64,000 nucleotides of DNA. Origin: DASRWT01 sp963748485 (lineage in GTDB: Bacteria > Methylomirabilota > Methylomirabilia > Rokubacteriales > CSP1-6). The notes under the pieces were generated by a model. The model made no database searches and was not told where the DNA came from. It worked only from the letters and a program-made list of their open reading frames with translations. The stretch lies in assembly GCA_963748485.1 (NCBI GenBank), contig CAVVJF010000017.1:27301-91300 (forward strand). The letters run 5' to 3'. A program made the position numbers and the translations under genes. This document shows positions 33,440 through 40,541 of the stretch, in pieces (position 1 is the first letter of the stretch; every line of letters begins with the position of its first letter).

Positions 33440-34056
33440 GCCCCCGGTCCTGGCGCCGGCGCGCCGCCGCGCCGGTCGCCCTGTCCGTCGCCGTCAGCGT
33501 CATCGCGGCGACGGGTAGCGTGACGCCCGCGGGCGACCTCGAAGCCGGGCGGGCGAAGTCCGCGCCGTGCGCCGCGTGCCACGGCGCGGACGGCAACGCG
33601 GCCATTCCCGGCATGCCCTCGCTCGCGGGCCAGCCCGCGTTCTTCACCCACTGGCAGCTCATCAAGTACCGCGACGGGCGTCGCAAGGATCCCCAGATGT
33701 CGGCGCCCGCGCAGCACCTCACCGACGCCGACATGGCGGACCTGTCCGCGTTCTACGCCGCGCAGCGGCCCCGGTCGCGGCCCGCCAAGACCGAGCCGGC
33801 GCGAATCGCCGAGGGGCGGCGGCTCGCCGACGTCCATCACTGCACCTCGTGCCACCGTCCCGACCTCAGCGGCCAGCAGCAGGTGCCGCGGCTGGCCGGC
33901 CAGGACTTCGACTATCTCCTCAAGCTGCTGCGGAGCTTCAAGGCGAGGACCGCTTCGGATCTCGACGGCCTCATGACGATGTCGGCCCAGCCTCTTCGCG
34001 AGGAAGAGATCGTGGATCTCGTGCACTTCCTGGCGAGCCTCGGCGCCGAGCCGTAG
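33436..34056 (+). CDS. Periplasmic di-haem cytochrome c, probable CTG start
   Basis: Two haem sites, CAACH and CTSCH, each followed by distal Met-containing segments (QMSAPAQHL and TMSAQPLREEE), give a cytochrome c4-like protein. The only ATG/GTG/TTG in frame (GTG at 33520) would remove the export signal. A convincing signal peptide (PRSWRRRAAAPVALSVAVSV, ending near VTPA) is encoded upstream in the same frame, which is open back to a stop at 33397 but contains no ordinary start. A CTG at 33436 overlaps the stop of the dehydrogenase gene as CTGA, mirroring the ATGA/GTGA couplings of other genes here, so it is the proposed start. It likely accepts electrons from the PQQ dehydrogenase. Confidence 0.8.
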   Translation: MSPRSWRRRAAAPVALSVAVSVIAATGSVTPAGDLEAGRAKSAPCAACHGADGNAAIPGMPSLAGQPAFFTHWQLIKYRDGRRKDPQMSAPAQHLTDADMADLSAFYAAQRPRSRPAKTEPARIAEGRRLADVHHCTSCHRPDLSGQQQVPRLAGQDFDYLLKLLRSFKARTASDLDGLMTMSAQPLREEEIVDLVHFLASLGAEP

Positions 34057-34073
34057 CGGACGCGCGTCTCGCG

Positions 34074-34838
34074 TCAGACGCCGCCGGTCACGTCGATGGT
34101 CACGCCGGTGACGAAGTCGGCGTCGGCGGAGGCGAGGAAGCAGATCACCCGCGCCTGGTCGCGGGCCTCGGCCACGCGGCGGAGCGGATTGCGCGCCTGC
34201 TCCTCCGCCTTCTGCGCCTCCGTCCAGCCGTCCCAGCGCGGCCGCAGCCGCTCGGTCAGGGTGAGGCTCGGGGCGATGGCGTTCACAGTGACGCCGAAGG
34301 GCCCCAGCTCGTGGGCGAGCTTGCGCGTGAAGGCGATGATGCCGCCCTTGGCGGCGGCGTAGGCGCTGCTGGCCGACTCGCTGAGCCCGCGCCCGGCGAC
34401 GGACGAGATGTTGACGATCTTGCCCGTGCGCTGGCGCTTCATGAGGGGCGCCACCGCGTGGCAGAAGAGGAACGTCCCTTCGAGGTTGAAGGCGATCAGT
34501 CGCTGCCACTCGGCGAGCGTCAGCTCGTCCACGGTGGCGCCCGGCTTGGCGATGATGGTGCTGCCGCCGACGGCGTTGACGAGGATGTCGATGCGCCCGT
34601 GCTCGCTCACCACCGCCTTCACCACGTCGTCCACCTGATGGGGATCGAGGGCATCCGCCTGACGTCCGAAGGCGCGCCCCCCCGCCTTCTGGATCTCCGC
34701 CAGCATCTTCTCGAGCCGCGCCTTGTCAGTGTCCACCGCGAGCACGGTGCCGCCCTCGCCGGCGATGATGTCCGCGGTGGCCCGGCCGATGCCGCTCGCC
34801 GCAGCGGTGATGAGGGCCACCTTCTTGTCGAATCGCAT
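34074..34838 (-). CDS. Short-chain dehydrogenase/reductase
   Basis: A 254-residue classical SDR: nucleotide-binding TAAASGIGRATADI, the VLVNAVGGS strand end, catalytic Ser in NISSVAG and YxxxK in SAYAAAKGG. The Asp at AVDTDKARL suggests NAD preference. C-terminal GVTIDVTGGV is like 3-oxoacyl-ACP and 2,3-dihydro-diol reductases. AAAGGAG before the ATG supports the start. It follows an acyl-CoA dehydrogenase by 33 bp, so a 3-hydroxyacyl-CoA or related substrate is likely. Confidence 0.9.
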   Translation of the reverse strand: MRFDKKVALITAAASGIGRATADIIAGEGGTVLAVDTDKARLEKMLAEIQKAGGRAFGRQADALDPHQVDDVVKAVVSEHGRIDILVNAVGGSTIIAKPGATVDELTLAEWQRLIAFNLEGTFLFCHAVAPLMKRQRTGKIVNISSVAGRGLSESASSAYAAAKGGIIAFTRKLAHELGPFGVTVNAIAPSLTLTERLRPRWDGWTEAQKAEEQARNPLRRVAEARDQARVICFLASADADFVTGVTIDVTGGV

Positions 34839-34871
34839 GGCGCGCTCCTTTCAGTCCTCGCCGGGGCGGGT

Positions 34872-36065
34872 TCAGTCCTTGGGCAGGCCCAGCACGCGCT
34901 CGCCGAGGATGTTGCGGAGGATCTCCGAGGTGCCCGCGCGGATGCCGCTGCCTCGCGCGAGGCAGCAGTAGAACTCCCACTGCCCCTCGTCGGGCGCCCA
35001 CGGGCTGCCGGCGGCGATCTGCGAGTACGGACCGATCACCTCGGTGGCGACCTCCGCGAGATCCTGGTCCACCTGGCTCCAGAAGAGCTTGGAGGTCGAG
35101 CCCTCGGGGCCGGGGGCGCCACCCTGGAGGATCTTCGTGAGGCTCCGGTAGCCGTTGAGCTGCAGGCAGCGCTCGGCCACCATCAGAGCAGCCAGCTTCT
35201 GCCGGATCACCGGCTCGGCGGCCGCGGTGTGGCCGTTCCGCTTCGTGCGCTTGGCCAGCGCGATCAGCCGCTCCAGCGCGGTGCGAAGGCTGATGTGGCG
35301 GATCATGGTGAGCACGTCGCGCTCGTAGGCGAGGGTGGTGATGGCCACGCCCCAGCCCTCGTTGACCTTGCCGACCACGTTGGCGGCGGGCACTCGCACG
35401 TTGTCGAGGAACACCTCGTTGAACTCCGCCTCGCCGGTGATCTGGCGCAGGGGGCGGATGCTGATCCCCGGCGTCTTCATGTCCACGAGGATGAACGTGA
35501 TCCCCTTGTGCTTGGCGGCGGTGGGGTCGGTGCGGACGAGGAAAAAGCCCATCTCAGCGACGTGCGCCATGCTCGTCCACACCTTCTGGCCGTTGAGCAC
35601 GTAGAAGTCGCCATCGAGCACGGCGCGGGTCTGGAGGTTGGCGAGATCGCTCCCCGCGTTCGGCTCCGAGAAGCCCTGGCACCAGATCTCCTCGGCGGTG
35701 AGGATCTTGTCGAGGTGACGGGCCTTCTGCGCGCCGGTGCCGTGCTTCATCAGCGTGGGGCCGAGCATGCTGAGCCCGCTGCGGTTCAGGGGCTGCGGCG
35801 CCTGCGCGCGCGACATCTCCTCGTAGAGCATGACCTGCTCCACCAGCGAGGCGCCGCGGCCGCCGTACTCGGGCGGCCAGTCCATGCCCACGTAGCCGGC
35901 CTTGTGAAGCGCGCGCTGCCAGTCGCGGAGGCGCGCCACCGCGTCGCGATCCGCCCGGGACGACGCGAAGCCGCGTCCGCGCAGGTTCGCGGGCACGTTG
36001 CCCTCGAGCCACGCGCGGATCTCGTGGCGGAAGGCCTGCTGGCTTTCGGTGAAGTCGAAGTCCAT
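34872..36065 (-). CDS. Acyl-CoA dehydrogenase
   Basis: A 397-residue flavoprotein of normal length. Motifs: GFSEPNAGSDLANLQTRA (FAD/substrate), LNGQKVWTSMAHVAEMGFFLVRT, and the C-terminal GTSEILRNILGERVLGLP. The catalytic base is not at the usual Glu in the GSGIRAGTSEILRN helix, as in many actinobacterial and environmental paralogues (FadE17/FadE26-like), where the active enzyme can be a heterotetramer. It is transcribed before the SDR gene. Starts MDFDFTESQQAF. Confidence 0.9.
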   Translation of the reverse strand: MDFDFTESQQAFRHEIRAWLEGNVPANLRGRGFASSRADRDAVARLRDWQRALHKAGYVGMDWPPEYGGRGASLVEQVMLYEEMSRAQAPQPLNRSGLSMLGPTLMKHGTGAQKARHLDKILTAEEIWCQGFSEPNAGSDLANLQTRAVLDGDFYVLNGQKVWTSMAHVAEMGFFLVRTDPTAAKHKGITFILVDMKTPGISIRPLRQITGEAEFNEVFLDNVRVPAANVVGKVNEGWGVAITTLAYERDVLTMIRHISLRTALERLIALAKRTKRNGHTAAAEPVIRQKLAALMVAERCLQLNGYRSLTKILQGGAPGPEGSTSKLFWSQVDQDLAEVATEVIGPYSQIAAGSPWAPDEGQWEFYCCLARGSGIRAGTSEILRNILGERVLGLPKD

Positions 36066-36080
36066 GGCGGTTACCGGACC

Positions 36081-36239
36081 CTAGAGGTACACGTTGCCGA
36101 GCTGCCGCATGATCGGCTCGGATGCCGCCTGCATCTCCGGGACGTTCGGCCCGGGCGCCTGCGCGTGGGCCACCCCCAGCGGCAGGAGCAGGGCCAGCCA
36201 GAGGGCGGCGAGCGCCGACGGTTTGCCCGCGAGCCTCAT
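36081..36239 (-). CDS. 52-residue secreted peptide, unknown
   Basis: A short ORF of 53 codons encodes MRLAGKPSALAALWLALLLP followed by a cleavage-like AHAQA and a mature part of about 25 residues (VPEMQAASEPIMRQLGNVYL at its end). It has a textbook Sec signal, a start ATG at 36239 with TATAGT nine bases upstream, and fills the gap between the divergent IlvD-type gene and the acyl-CoA dehydrogenase. I do not recognise a family. It could be a true small exported protein or the decayed N-terminus of a larger one; the clean stop and promoter favour the first. Confidence 0.5.
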   Translation of the reverse strand: MRLAGKPSALAALWLALLLPLGVAHAQAPGPNVPEMQAASEPIMRQLGNVYL

Positions 36240-36248
36240 ATGCGCGCG

Positions 36249-36258
36249 ACTATATAAT
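36249..36258. promoter_or_regulatory. Overlapping divergent -10 boxes
   Basis: On the plus strand a perfect TATAAT lies at 36253-36258, 31 bases before the dehydratase ATG at 36290. On the minus strand TATAGT is the complement of 36249-36254, nine bases before the small-peptide ATG. No good -35 box is seen for either. The AT-rich decamer stands out in a region of more than 70% GC. Confidence 0.5.
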
Positions 36259-36289
36259 GTCGCCCTACCCCACTCAAGGAGGCCCTCGC

Positions 36290-38020
36290 ATGGCCGATGT
36301 CCCGCTGCGCAGCCACAACTGGTTTGGGCGAAAGGATCTCGACGGCTTCGCTCATCGCGCGTGGACGAAGGCCGAGGGCTTCAGCGACGCCATGTTCGAC
36401 GGCCGTCCGGTGATCGGGATCGCCAACTCCTGGTCCGAGCTGACAAGCTGCAACGCCCATCTCCGCCAGGTGGCAGAGGCGGTGAAGCGCGGGGTGCTCT
36501 CTGCGGGCGGCTTCCCCCTCGAGTTCCCCACGATCTCGCTCGGCGAGGTCCTCATGAAGCCGACCACGATGCTCTTCCGGAACCTGATGGCGATGGACGT
36601 GGAGGAGTGTATCCGCGCCTACCCGCTCGACGGCGTGGTGCTGCTGTCGGGCTGCGACAAGACCACGCCCGCCATGCTCATGGGCGCCGCCTCCGCCGAC
36701 GTGCCCGCCATCGTCGTCACCGGCGGGCCCATGCTGCGCGGCATCCGCGGGCAAGAGGAGCTGGGCTCGGGCACCGATACCTGGCGCCTCTGGGCCGAGC
36801 GGCGTGCGGGGCGGCTTAGCGAGGAGGAGTTCTGCGAGTACGAGGCGTGCATGTCGCGCTCCGCCGGGCACTGCATGGTGATGGGCACCGCGTCCACCAT
36901 GGCGGCGATGGCGGAGGCTCTCGGTCTCGCCCTGCCCGGCAACGCCGCCATCCCCGCGGCGGACGCCCGGCGCATGGCCCTCGCCGAGCTGGCCGGCCGG
37001 CGCATCATCGAGATGGCGCGCGAGGGGCTCAAGCCCTCCCGCCTCCTCACCGCCGCTGCCTTCGACAACGCCATCCGCGCCGACATGGCCATCGGGGGTT
37101 CCACGAACGCCATCATCCACCTCGTGGCCATCGCCGGCCGCGCGGGCGTGCCGCTGCCCCTCACGCGCTTCGACGAGCTGTCGCGCACCACGCCGCTCCT
37201 CGTCAACGTCAAGCCGTCGGGGAAATACCTGATGGAGGACTTCTTCTATGCGGGCGGCCTGCCCGCGGTCCTCCGCGAGCTTCTGCCCCTCCTGCATCGG
37301 GACGCCCTCACCGTCAACGGCCGAACCATCGGCGACAATGTTGCCGCCGCGGAGAACTGGAACCGCGACGTCATCCGCTCCCTCGACATGCCCATGGCGC
37401 CCGAAGGCGGCACCGTCATCCTCCGCGGCAATCTCTGCCCCGACGGGGCCGTGCTCAAGCAGTCGGCGGCGTCCTCGCATCTGCTCACGCATCGCGGCCG
37501 CGCGGTGGTCTTCGAGGACCACGCCGACCTGCACGCGCGTCTGGACGATCCCGCGCTCCCGGTGGATGAGACGTCCGTGCTCGTGCTCAAGCGCGTCGGG
37601 CCCAAGGGCGCACCGGGCATGCCGGAGTGGGGCGCGGCGCCGATTCCCACGCGCCTGCTCCAGAAGGGCGTGAAGGACATGGTGCGCATCTCGGACGCGC
37701 GCATGAGCGGCACGTCCTACGGCACGGTGGTGCTGCACGTCTCGCCGGAAGCGGCGGTGGGGGGGCCGCTCGCGCTCGTCCGCGACGGCGACGAGATCGA
37801 GCTCGATGTCCCTAACCGCCGGCTGACCCTGCGGGTTCCCGACGAGGAGCTGGCCCGCCGCCGCGCCGCGTGGACGCCGCGCCCGCCGCACTACGAGCGC
37901 GGCTACGGCCGCTTGTTCCTGGATCACGTGCTCCAGGCGCATCAGGGCGTGGACTTCGACTTTCTCGTGGGCAAGACGCCGGTTCGCTTCGAGGACAGCG
38001 CGGGCCCCAGCCACGCGTAA
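36290..38020 (+). CDS. IlvD/Edd family dehydratase (sugar-acid or dihydroxy-acid)
   Basis: A 576-residue iron-sulphur dehydratase. Cluster-ligand Cys residues occur in LTSCNAHLRQ, SGCDKTTPA and GHCMVMGTASTM; GGSTNAIIHL and SDARMSGTSYGTVVLHVSPE are family motifs. The N-terminus RSHNWFGRKDLDGFAHRAW and the total length are closer to L-arabonate/D-xylonate dehydratases than to IlvD of branched-chain amino-acid synthesis, and no ilv genes are near. So it likely dehydrates an aldonic acid, which could be the product of a PQQ sugar dehydrogenase such as the one at 32 kb. AAGGAGG is seven bases before the ATG. Confidence 0.87.
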   Translation: MADVPLRSHNWFGRKDLDGFAHRAWTKAEGFSDAMFDGRPVIGIANSWSELTSCNAHLRQVAEAVKRGVLSAGGFPLEFPTISLGEVLMKPTTMLFRNLMAMDVEECIRAYPLDGVVLLSGCDKTTPAMLMGAASADVPAIVVTGGPMLRGIRGQEELGSGTDTWRLWAERRAGRLSEEEFCEYEACMSRSAGHCMVMGTASTMAAMAEALGLALPGNAAIPAADARRMALAELAGRRIIEMAREGLKPSRLLTAAAFDNAIRADMAIGGSTNAIIHLVAIAGRAGVPLPLTRFDELSRTTPLLVNVKPSGKYLMEDFFYAGGLPAVLRELLPLLHRDALTVNGRTIGDNVAAAENWNRDVIRSLDMPMAPEGGTVILRGNLCPDGAVLKQSAASSHLLTHRGRAVVFEDHADLHARLDDPALPVDETSVLVLKRVGPKGAPGMPEWGAAPIPTRLLQKGVKDMVRISDARMSGTSYGTVVLHVSPEAAVGGPLALVRDGDEIELDVPNRRLTLRVPDEELARRRAAWTPRPPHYERGYGRLFLDHVLQAHQGVDFDFLVGKTPVRFEDSAGPSHA

Positions 38021-38070
38021 ACGCGCCGGCGCGGGACGCCGTCACACGGTCAGTGAAAGGAGGACATCAC

Positions 38071-38430
38071 ATGCGTCGACTCATCGCACTGACCGTCGCT
38101 CTCGCGCTGGCCCTGCCCCTCGTCATCGGGTTCGGCTCCGCGCCGGCCCGAGCCCACGGTGACGCCGCCACCAACGTAGCGCTAGGGCTCGCCGCCTTCG
38201 CCGTGTTCAACCAGCTCTTCGCCCCCGCCATCGTGGCGCCGCCCGTCGTGGTGCGCCCCGCGCCGGTATATCGAGAAGTCCCCGTGTACCGCGAGGTGCC
38301 CGTGTATCGTGACGTGTACCGGGAGGTGCCCGTGTATCGCAGGGTGCACGGCTACAAGAAGGTGCATCCGCCCGTGCATCGCCACGGCCGCCCCGACCCC
38401 CGCGTCTACGGCCACCCGTCCCACCGCTGA
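38071..38430 (+). CDS. Secreted Tyr/Val/Arg repeat protein, unknown
   Basis: A 119-residue exported protein. After a signal peptide (LIALTVALALALPLVIGFGS, ARAHG) and a short hydrophobic stretch (VALGLAAFAVFNQLFAPAIV), it has short repeats of the form V-Y-R-E-V-P with variants VYRDVYREV and VYRRVHGY (residues 69-94), then a His-, Pro- and Arg-rich tail (HPPVHRHGRPDPRVYGHPSH). Similar low-complexity proteins are common in envelope stress or metal-handling contexts, but no function is known to me. AAAGGAGG supports the ATG. Its stop lies one base from the convergent murQ stop. Confidence 0.7.
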   Translation: MRRLIALTVALALALPLVIGFGSAPARAHGDAATNVALGLAAFAVFNQLFAPAIVAPPVVVRPAPVYREVPVYREVPVYRDVYREVPVYRRVHGYKKVHPPVHRHGRPDPRVYGHPSHR

Positions 38431-38431
38431 G

Positions 38432-39328
38432 CTAGCTCTCGAGAGCGCGGCGCAGGAAACCGTGCGCGCCCGCGAGGCGTCTACGCGCCTCGCGGGCGTC
38501 CACGCCTAGGCGCGCCATCACGATGGCGGGCTTGGCGCGTCCGCCCGCCGCGGCAAGGAGCCGTGCGGCCGTCCGCTCGGGCACGCCACCCAGCTCGCCG
38601 ACCAGCCGCAGCGCGCGCGCCCGGAGCTTGGCCGAGCGCGGCTGCAGATCGACCATGCGGTTGCCGTACACCTTGCCGAGGCGCACGAACGTGGCGGTGG
38701 TCAGCGTGTTCAGCGCGAGCTTGGTGGCGGTACCCGCCTTGAGCCGGGTCGAGCCCGCGAGCACCTCGGGGCCGACGGCGAGCGCCACTACCACCCGCGC
38801 GGCCCCGCGCGGCACGGTGGGATTGCACGTGACCAGCACGGTGGCGGCGCCCTGCGCGCGTGCCGCAGCCAGCGCGGCGCGCACGAACGGGGTGACGCCG
38901 CTGGCCGCCACGCCCACCACCACATCGCCGCGGCGCGCCAGCCGCCGTATCGCGCGGGCGCCGGCGCGCGCGTCGTCCTCTGCGCCCTCGGCGGCGCGAA
39001 ACACCGAGGCGCGCCCCCCCGCCATCACCGCGCGCACGAGGCCGGTCGGTGTGCCGAAGGTAGGCGGGCACTCCGCGGCCTCGAGGACGCCTAGGCGCCC
39101 GCTCGTCCCGGCACCCACGAAGACGAGCCGGCCCCCGCGCCTCAGCGCCCCGGCGATCAGCTCCACCGCGCGGGCGAGGGGGCGCGCGACCCGACCCACC
39201 GCGCGCACCGCCGCGCGATCCGCGCGATTCATGAGCCGCGCGATGGCGAGGGCGTCGAGGCGGTCGAGGCGGCGGGTGGCGGGGTCGGACCGCTCGGTGG
39301 GCAGGCGCGCGTAGCGAATCTTCGGCAT
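38432..39328 (-). CDS. murQ: N-acetylmuramic acid 6-phosphate etherase
   Basis: Cleaves the lactyl ether of MurNAc 6-phosphate, giving GlcNAc 6-phosphate and D-lactate. The 298-residue SIS-fold protein has FVGAGTSGRLGVLEAAECPPTFG with the catalytic Glu, AGSTRLKAGTATKLALNTLTT and KVYGNRMVDLQPRSAKL. The upstream in-frame start at 39370 is rejected: ATG at 39328 gives the normal N-terminus (LPTERSDPATRRLD). It is divergent from namZ across a 34-bp region with overlapping promoters, and a sugar kinase needed to supply its substrate lies at 45 kb. Confidence 0.96.
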   Translation of the reverse strand: MPKIRYARLPTERSDPATRRLDRLDALAIARLMNRADRAAVRAVGRVARPLARAVELIAGALRRGGRLVFVGAGTSGRLGVLEAAECPPTFGTPTGLVRAVMAGGRASVFRAAEGAEDDARAGARAIRRLARRGDVVVGVAASGVTPFVRAALAAARAQGAATVLVTCNPTVPRGAARVVVALAVGPEVLAGSTRLKAGTATKLALNTLTTATFVRLGKVYGNRMVDLQPRSAKLRARALRLVGELGGVPERTAARLLAAAGGRAKPAIVMARLGVDAREARRRLAGAHGFLRRALES

Positions 39329-39340
39329 GGCGAGCGCGCC

Positions 39341-39355
39341 TATCCTACTACTATA
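39341..39355. promoter_or_regulatory. Divergent -10 region between murQ and namZ
   Basis: A short AT-rich island carries TACTAT on the plus strand (39349-39354), eight bases before the namZ GTG. On the minus strand it carries TATAGT (complement of 39350-39355) and TAGGAT (complement of 39342-39347) upstream of the murQ ATG. The overlap means the two genes compete for or share polymerase recruitment. No Shine-Dalgarno sequence precedes namZ. Confidence 0.5.
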
Positions 39356-39362
39356 GAAGCCG

Positions 39363-40541
39363 GTGACCACCGTCCTCGCCGGCCTCGACGTGCTCGCGCG
39401 CCGCCTTCCCGGTCTGCTGCGCGGCCGTCGCGTGGGACTCCTCTCGCATCAGCCGTCGGTGACGCGCGACCTGCGCCACGCGGTGAACGTGCTGCGCGCG
39501 CTGCCCGGCACGCGGCTCGCCGCGCTCTTCGCGCCCGAGCACGGCATCACCGGCGCGGCCCAGGACCAGATCGGGGTCGGCGGCGAGCGCCACCGCGCCA
39601 GCGGGCTGCCGATCTGGAGCCTCTACGGCAGCCGCGAGCGGCTCGCGCCCACCGCTCTCTCCCTGCGCGGCCTCGACACGCTCGTCATCGACCTCCAGGA
39701 CGTGGGCTCGCGCTATTACACCTATGTCTGGACCATGACGCTGGCCATGCGCGCGTGCGCGCGCGCCGGCCTGCCGGTGATGGTGCTCGATCGGCCTAAC
39801 CCGCTCGGCGGCGAGCGCCTCGAGGGCAACGTGGCCGATCCCCGCTTCGCCTCGTTCGTGGGCCTCTATCCCCTGCCCATTCGCCACGGCATGACGATCG
39901 CGGAGCTTGCCGGCTACTTGAACGAGACGTACGCGCTCGGCTGCGATCTCACCGTGGTGCCCATGGAGGGCTGGCGGCGCCGCATGCGCTGGGAGGACAC
40001 GGGGCTGCCGTGGGTGGCACCCTCGCCCAACATGCCCACGCCGGACACCGCGCGCGTCTACCCCGGCGGCTGTCTCATCGAAGGCACCAATCTCTCCGAG
40101 GGGCGCGGCACCACGCGCCCCTTCGAGTGGGTGGGCGCGCCGTATCTCGATGGCGAGCGGCTCGCCGCCACGCTCGAGCGCCGGGGCCTGCCCGGCGTCC
40201 GCTTCCGCGCCACGGTCTTCGAGCCCGCGTTCCACAAGTGGCGCAGCCGTCGCTGCAGCGGCGTGCAGGTGCACGTGACCGACGCCGGCCGCTTCCGCCC
40301 CTTCGTGACTTATCTCGCGCTGATCGCCGAGGCGCGGCGCCAGGACGGCCGCCGCTTCCAGTGGCGCCGGCCGCCCTACGAGTTCGAGTGGAAGCGCCTG
40401 GCCATGGATCTCCTCTGCGGCACCGACGCGATCCGGCGCGCCATCGAGCGTGGTCGGCCGCTCCGCGCGCTGGAGGCCTCCTGGGTCCCCGCGCTCGGAC
40501 GCTTCGCCCGCGCGCGGCGTCCGTACCTCCTCTACGCCTGA
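39363..40541 (+). CDS. namZ: Exo-beta-N-acetylmuramidase NamZ (DUF1343)
   Basis: A 392-residue DUF1343 (GH171) protein. Family motifs include LRGRRVGLLSHQPSVTRD, LAALFAPEHGITGAAQD with the catalytic Glu, VIDLQDVGSRYYTYVWTM, PNPLGGERLEGN and GTNLSEGRGTTRPFEWVGAP. NamZ removes MurNAc from the non-reducing end of peptidoglycan fragments. The Bacillus enzyme is secreted, but this protein starts MTTVLAGLDVLARRLPGL without an obvious signal peptide, so it may act on imported disaccharides. GTG start; its stop overlaps nagZ by one base. Confidence 0.92.
   Translation: MTTVLAGLDVLARRLPGLLRGRRVGLLSHQPSVTRDLRHAVNVLRALPGTRLAALFAPEHGITGAAQDQIGVGGERHRASGLPIWSLYGSRERLAPTALSLRGLDTLVIDLQDVGSRYYTYVWTMTLAMRACARAGLPVMVLDRPNPLGGERLEGNVADPRFASFVGLYPLPIRHGMTIAELAGYLNETYALGCDLTVVPMEGWRRRMRWEDTGLPWVAPSPNMPTPDTARVYPGGCLIEGTNLSEGRGTTRPFEWVGAPYLDGERLAATLERRGLPGVRFRATVFEPAFHKWRSRRCSGVQVHVTDAGRFRPFVTYLALIAEARRQDGRRFQWRRPPYEFEWKRLAMDLLCGTDAIRRAIERGRPLRALEASWVPALGRFARARRPYLLYA

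Noticed and set aside
32243..34056. Programmed -1 frameshift fusing the PQQ dehydrogenase and the cytochrome
   Set aside because: No slippery heptamer is seen at the junction, and a complete signal peptide directly after the stop indicates a separate exported protein.
36290..38020. ilvD of branched-chain amino-acid synthesis
   Set aside because: The N-terminal sequence resembles sugar-acid dehydratases and there are no ilvBCN or leu genes nearby; the broader family name was used.
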